Of a stretch of 64,000 bases of DNA, positions 59,731-64,000 are shown one piece after another. The DNA is from Sternotherus odoratus (lineage: Eukaryota > Chordata > Testudines > Kinosternidae). The stretch's first letter is position 1; each line of letters starts with the position of its first letter. The notes beneath the pieces are model-generated. The model did not search any database and was not told where the DNA came from. It saw only the letters and a list, made by a program, of their open reading frames with translations. The stretch is from the NCBI GenBank assembly GCA_032164245.1, contig JAVMKO010000006.1:33072319-33136318 (forward strand). Reading direction: 5' to 3'. The position numbers were made by a program, and so were the translations under genes.

Positions 59731-62006
59731 CCTTCCTAGTGTGAGCCTCAGCTAGCTAGCCATCCCCCACTCCCCAGTCTCACCCAGGCACTGGATCGGG
59801 AGTTCAACTACATTGACTGGGTAACATGAGATAGAGATACAGGTGCTTGGAGGTGAGAAGCACACAAAAACCTCATAGCCTGTTCCTCCTTACTAAGGAC
59901 TCGAGGCTCCATCCATTGTCGCCAGTGCCAAAGCTCCCAGTGACTTCAGTTGGGCAGGAGCAGGAACCAAGTCTCCCAACAGCCTGGTGTACACAAGGAA
60001 CTGGAAGGAAGGCAAGATGGAGCCCTGTGTGTTGAGGATGATAAGCACTTCCCCCAAACCACCCACTGGCCAGGTTAGTTTAATTCTTCCTTGTGCAGCT
60101 GGCCCAGAAGCCTAGTGCTTTGAAAGCCCATCTCAGGCGCATGGATTGGTGGGACTTTGCATTGTCAGCAGACAATTTCCAAATCCTCTGAGTTCTCTTG
60201 CCCCTAATATTAAGACTGGAGAAACAGAGCACTGACTTTGAATGGTTTTGCTTTAGGAGTGAAAGTTGTTACAGAGAGGTGTGTGAATATTTGTAGTTTA
60301 ATCAATAAGTATCACTTTGCTGACAATTGTTTCTTAACAACATAGCAATACTGTGCATTTACATATAATTTTTCACTAAATATCTCAAAGTATTTTATGA
60401 ATATAACTCTGCTGTGAGGTAGAGATCACTTCTATTTAAAGAGGAGGACACTAAGGCACATAAAAACCAAGTGACATTCCTAAAGTGGCATGTTGAAGAA
60501 CAGAAACAACTCTCCTAACTCTTAGTCCTATACTTTGCCTATGAGACGTTTCTCCCTCCCTTAACTGTCATGTTAAATTGTTACCCATCTTGTATTGTTG
60601 TTAGGTTATTTCCCCCTATAGAAGCTTGCACTGGTGTGACTCCATCAGGTAGCAGAGAAGCCCTGCAGGGTCCTCTCCTTAGCATGACCCTTCCCCTACC
60701 TACCACTAATGCATACGCAATCCACATCCATTTCTCTCAGAGTTTTTCAGCATTCTGCCTGATAGATGGAGTAACCTCTGTTTTTTAGCAGAGTAAGATT
60801 AACAAGAAACAATGGGAGTAGGTGGTGTGTGCTCATCAATATTTAATTAACTCTTTCTAAAGTATGACTGCCTGCGTTAGGGTAAGGAAGCCTCAAAAGC
60901 ACAGCTCACAGGAGAGAGGGAAGGTGTGGAATCAGAAGGCCCATTATGAAACAGACAGCAAGATAGACAGCAAGCCTCTGGCTGTAAGGTAGAACAAACT
61001 CTTCACAGAATCACTGACGTTGGAAATGGGGAAGACCTACTAGATCCTTCTAGTCTATCACCCCAAAGGGCAGTGTAAGATTGTTTCATACTGGACTAGT
61101 ATATTCCCCCCTGCTTTCTCCAGAATTTTAATTAATACATCCTTGATATAATCAAATTTGGCATTTTATATATTCAAAGCACTCCACAAAATTAGGTAAT
61201 TAATAAGTACAACACTTTTCTGACGTGTTTATCCCATTTTACAGATAAGGAAACTGAGGAACAAAGAAGGAGCAATTTGGGGATTTGCAAACCAGTAGCA
61301 GAGCTAGGATTGGAACCCAAGAGCTCCTTGCTCACAATCCTTGCTCTGTCCACTAGATTCCACTGCCTCTCTGAAGCTATAAAGAAGCAGAAAATAGCTA
61401 TTGAGGCACAGAATTAAACATTGTGCATGAGACCTGTTCATGAAAATGCCGGAACTCAGCTTGGAAGAACCAGTCTGTGGGATATGTAACTAGGAGTAAT
61501 CTTATGAATTTAAGATCAAGGAAATTAAAGTTAAATATAAAGAAACATTTCCTTCTAGGTGGCCTATTAAACTGAGGAAGTTGAGGAAGACCCGCGATTT
61601 GAGTCAACGCAAACTACACTGCATAGCAGCAGTTCTCAAACTATAGTTCATAGACAGCCATTGATCCATGGAGATCATCCTTATGGTCTATTCAATAACA
61701 CATTTGGAGAACCGAGCAGTGGGAGATCATAGTATGAAAAGGAGGGAGGTTTAACTAGAGTACCTCTATCTTAGAAAGTGGTCATCGGAATGAAAAAGTT
61801 GGCAAACCATGGCAGACTCTTGGAGCAATGATGGCAAAGATATGATATGACACAATCTCTTTGCCATCTCCACTTTTTATGATAGATGGGCACTCCACAC
61901 TTGTGAAAAAAGGACCACTTTCCTAAGCAATGTCAAGAGAATTTCCTTGTGTGGACTTTGCTTAGTTTCCTATACACTAGTACCTTACAAATCTTTCATT
62001 GCTTAT
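59731..62006. other. Intron sequence with two MIR-like remnants
   Basis: 60375-60540 and 61235-61385 read as CORE/MIR SINEs on the minus strand; the latter has ccattttacagataaggaaa, ctgaggaacaaagaaggagc, cagagctaggattggaaccc and gtccactagattccactgcc. Nothing else recognised. Confidence 0.55.
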
Positions 62007-62019
62007 ACCTGTGAATTGG

Positions 62020-62075
62020 GCATACGGCTAAACCACCCTGAACACGCCCGATCCCGTCTGATCTCAGAAGCTAAC

Positions 62076-62111
<36 letters not shown>

Positions 62112-62139
62112 TCCTGGGAATACCAGGTGCTGTAAGCTT
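62020..62139 (+). pseudogene. 5S rRNA-derived sequence
   Basis: A full-length 120-nt 5S rRNA match: ccaccctgaacacgcccgat, cagaagctaaccagggttgg, tagtacttggatgggagacc and tcctgggaataccaggtgct. By eye it differs from the vertebrate 5S I remember at about a dozen positions. Box A, the intermediate element and box C, the internal RNA polymerase III promoter, are readable. A gene would end in a T-run right after 62139; here it continues without one, and the unit lies between target duplications. So it is the head of a retroposon, not a ribosomal gene. Confidence 0.95.
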
Positions 62140-62281
62140 AACACCTGGCAGTAGGTATAAAATGCCTCCAACGACAGATGGAACGATGCATCGGTTGGAG
62201 TATACCCCAGTTGTATCACTAGTTGTGTCCAGTCTAAGCGGACCCTGCCATAGTGTGGGAATAACACTAGGAAAAACAACA
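62025..62281 (+). mobile_element. 5S rRNA-headed SINE-like retroposon
   Basis: An 18-bp duplication (acctgtgaattgggcata) flanks the unit exactly at 62007-62024 and 62282-62299. The unit is the 5S head plus a tail of about 140 bp (62140-62281) that contains a 7-bp stem (ctccaac/gttggag) enclosing the palindrome cgatgcatcg, and ends gtgggaataacactaggaaa followed by aacaaca. No tRNA-like part and no Deu core as in AmnSINE1 are seen. The tail presumably comes from a LINE 3' end. Confidence 0.88.
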
Positions 62282-62299
62282 ACCTGTGAATTGGGCATA

Positions 62300-63600
62300 T
62301 CTATTCAGAATGGTAGGAATGGAGTTCTGCCTAGTGATGTTTGTAACCATGATGTCCATTGTTTAGTACAACCTTGGCAACTCTCAAACATCCTTTTCTT
62401 AAATTATAATCTTAATTTGTGTCTCTCCGTCTCCCTTGTACTCCCACTCCCCCCACCATGACTATTTGTGTTGATTAGGCAGTGATGGTGAAGAGGACAT
62501 TGTTCTGTATTTCTTTAAGATGTTTTCTCCATGGGTAAGAAAAATACATTTGTTAATTTTTCTCCTGAGTGGGTTTTGGAGGCTTTCCAAGGCTCAAATA
62601 AAGAAAGCCTCATTACCTAATTCCACAGCACGCAATTGTTCCAAAGCACTAGCCTGAAGCTCAGGGCACTTCTATCATCCAAATCATGGAGCTCTTTTAT
62701 CAGTTTGGTGCTATCAGACAGCAGGAACTCAGCAGCATGTTCCTCTTGCGCAGTCTTCATTCTAAGGCCTGATGTCATAAATGACATCATTTCTACCTCT
62801 TTAGTGGCTGCCAAAAATAAAAACGGTGTATGCCAGGAGAATTCTTCCTTTGTCATATTACACCTGCTGCTGATCAAAGCCACTGGAACTCCCAGCAGCA
62901 TATACACAGAGTGTATTTGACCAGACCAGCCCAGTGACAGCAAAAGGAGAGATTTCTCTTGCCAGATTAGTGTGGACAAGATGACAAAAGCAATATCACT
63001 TCTTTATCGAGTTTCTTTCTGGCCATAAACGCTTCTGTACACAGTATTTTTGGGACATTATGTACATTCAGGATGCAAAGTCTAGCAAATGCCCTTGCAA
63101 TGCTAGTGGGATACAAGTCAGAGATGTATGTTGCACACATGCTTGGTTCAGTGGGTAAGATTCTTTTAGTTCTTTTTAGTGAACTTAATGTTTATAGATC
63201 CTTATCCAAAACCAGATGAAGTCAATGGAAAAACTCCCAAAGCCTGTTGAAGTCTGTGGATCAGACCCTTACAAAAAAGCGCTGGACTAATAACCTTGAA
63301 CAATGAAGTCCTCAATATATCCAGTGGGCAGTGGCAGAGCACCTTCACTCCTCCAAGGAATCTCATTCGTGACTTGGAAGGATTACCTCTGGCAGTATGA
63401 AGGGAGTTTAGGTTCCACGTCCAAGTCCACCTACAAAGACCACTAGCTCTGGTAGCAATAATAGTGACAGTATGTGTGATATACCACTAGAAACTATGCT
63501 GAGAACCACCAACTCATTTAAATAATGGACAGTTTCTTCTATCCAAGGACCTCAGATATAGTGTTCAAAGAATAAACACTAATGACACAAGCCTCACAAA
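62300..63600. other. Intron sequence, little recognised
   Basis: About 63185-63275 (tccttatccaaaaccagatg) belongs to a widespread ancient amniote repeat. A 120-codon minus frame at 62617-62979 has no recognisable domain. Confidence 0.4.
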
Positions 63601-63775
63601 TCCCTTTGGGAGGTAAAATATCATCATTGGAGCCGATTTCTGAGTGAGGAACCAAGGAACAAAGAATTGAAGTGCCAAGGTCACACAGTGAGTCAATAGC
63701 AGAACAAGACCAGAACCCGGGCCTCCTGGATGCCCAAGCCAGTCCTTTAACCACTAGACCATACTGCATCCAATC
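63601..63775 (-). mobile_element. tRNA-derived SINE (CORE/MIR-like)
   Basis: On the minus strand: atggtctagtggttaaagga, ggcttgggcatccaggaggc, ccgggttctggtcttgttct, tgctattgactcactgtgtg, accttggcacttcaattctt. The A and B boxes of the tRNA head are recognisable. Confidence 0.8.
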
Positions 63776-64000
63776 ATTTCACACACCTAACTGAACAGCC
63801 TTCTGATGGAAACAACTTTCAAGCATTACTGGCCATGCCTGGATTTGAATCACTGATATCCTGGCAAAAACCTCCAGTTTTCATTAACAACTTCCTGAGC
63901 CAGCCAATCACCTAGACAGCTGGTTTTATTGCCTATGTTGAGCAGGAACGGAAGATGCACACGAGAAATGGAAAGGGTCAAACTGGATCATCAGAAAGCT
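63776..64000. other. Intron sequence to window edge
   Basis: Nothing recognised. Confidence 0.4.

Larger units (their letters stand above)
6764..64000 (-). other. NRXN3: NRXN3 intron, partial (precedes the exon)
   Basis: The rest of the window is intron upstream of the exon in gene direction; it runs past the right edge. I searched the minus strand for the preceding LNS6 exon (the block around FGK.GGLILYTWP) and the beta-neurexin first exon and saw neither, so this intron exceeds 57 kb. Neurexin genes are known for introns of this size. Confidence 0.8.

Noticed and set aside
62020..62139. Functional 5S rRNA gene
   Set aside because: It lacks the T-run terminator, is single, differs from the consensus at many sites and sits inside a retroposed unit.
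62617..62979. 120-codon minus-strand frame
   Set aside because: No recognisable domain, no splice signals fitting NRXN3 and intron-like composition.

Overview
The window looks like non-mammalian amniote nuclear DNA, most likely turtle. It is AT-rich intron sequence filled with CR1 LINE fragments in both orientations, non-autonomous hAT and Tigger-type DNA transposons, CORE/MIR-like SINEs, LTR fragments and a SINE family whose core (cagaggggtagccgtgttag) I know from turtle and crocodilian genomes. The turtle assignment is inference from repeat families, not from a species marker.

The only convincing protein-coding sequence is one internal exon on the minus strand at 6592-6763. It encodes part of the sixth LNS (laminin-G-like) domain of neurexin-3 (NRXN3), the exon just upstream of alternative splice site 4. 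It has a clean acceptor, a clean donor and the expected phases. Everything else is intron of that very large gene: the intron leading into the exon lies at 6764-64000, and the intron after it at 6591-1. I found neither the splice-site-4 exon nor the preceding LNS6 exon. Other long open frames fall in repeats or intron.

Layout. 1-4085: a nested stack in which an antisense CR1 is split by an LTR-like block with a SINE, a Tigger element carrying a 40-bp x 8 GC-rich minisatellite, a second SINE and a mini-Tigger. 5868-6144: CR1 3' end. 6592-6763: the NRXN3 exon. 6970-7570: solo-LTR-like block. 8286-16979: hAT-type non-autonomous elements, including an opposite-oriented pair of one family, and a 56-bp near-perfect palindrome. 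19806-21690: CR1 with a reverse-transcriptase remnant, split by a fold-back SINE. 24888-26735: LTR-like fragments with a large inverted repeat. 33670-36735: sense CR1 interrupted by a 1.6-kb hAT element whose two ends are long inverted copies around a decayed transposase. 41.8-54.2 kb: short SINE insertions with exact target-site duplications and a GC-rich hAT element. 62.0-62.3 kb: a retroposed 5S rRNA-headed element with 18-bp target-site duplications.

The genes do not form a pathway: the content is one synaptic-adhesion exon embedded in a mobile-element landscape. The most interesting items are the 5S-headed SINE, the inverted-duplication hAT and the fold-back SINE insertions.
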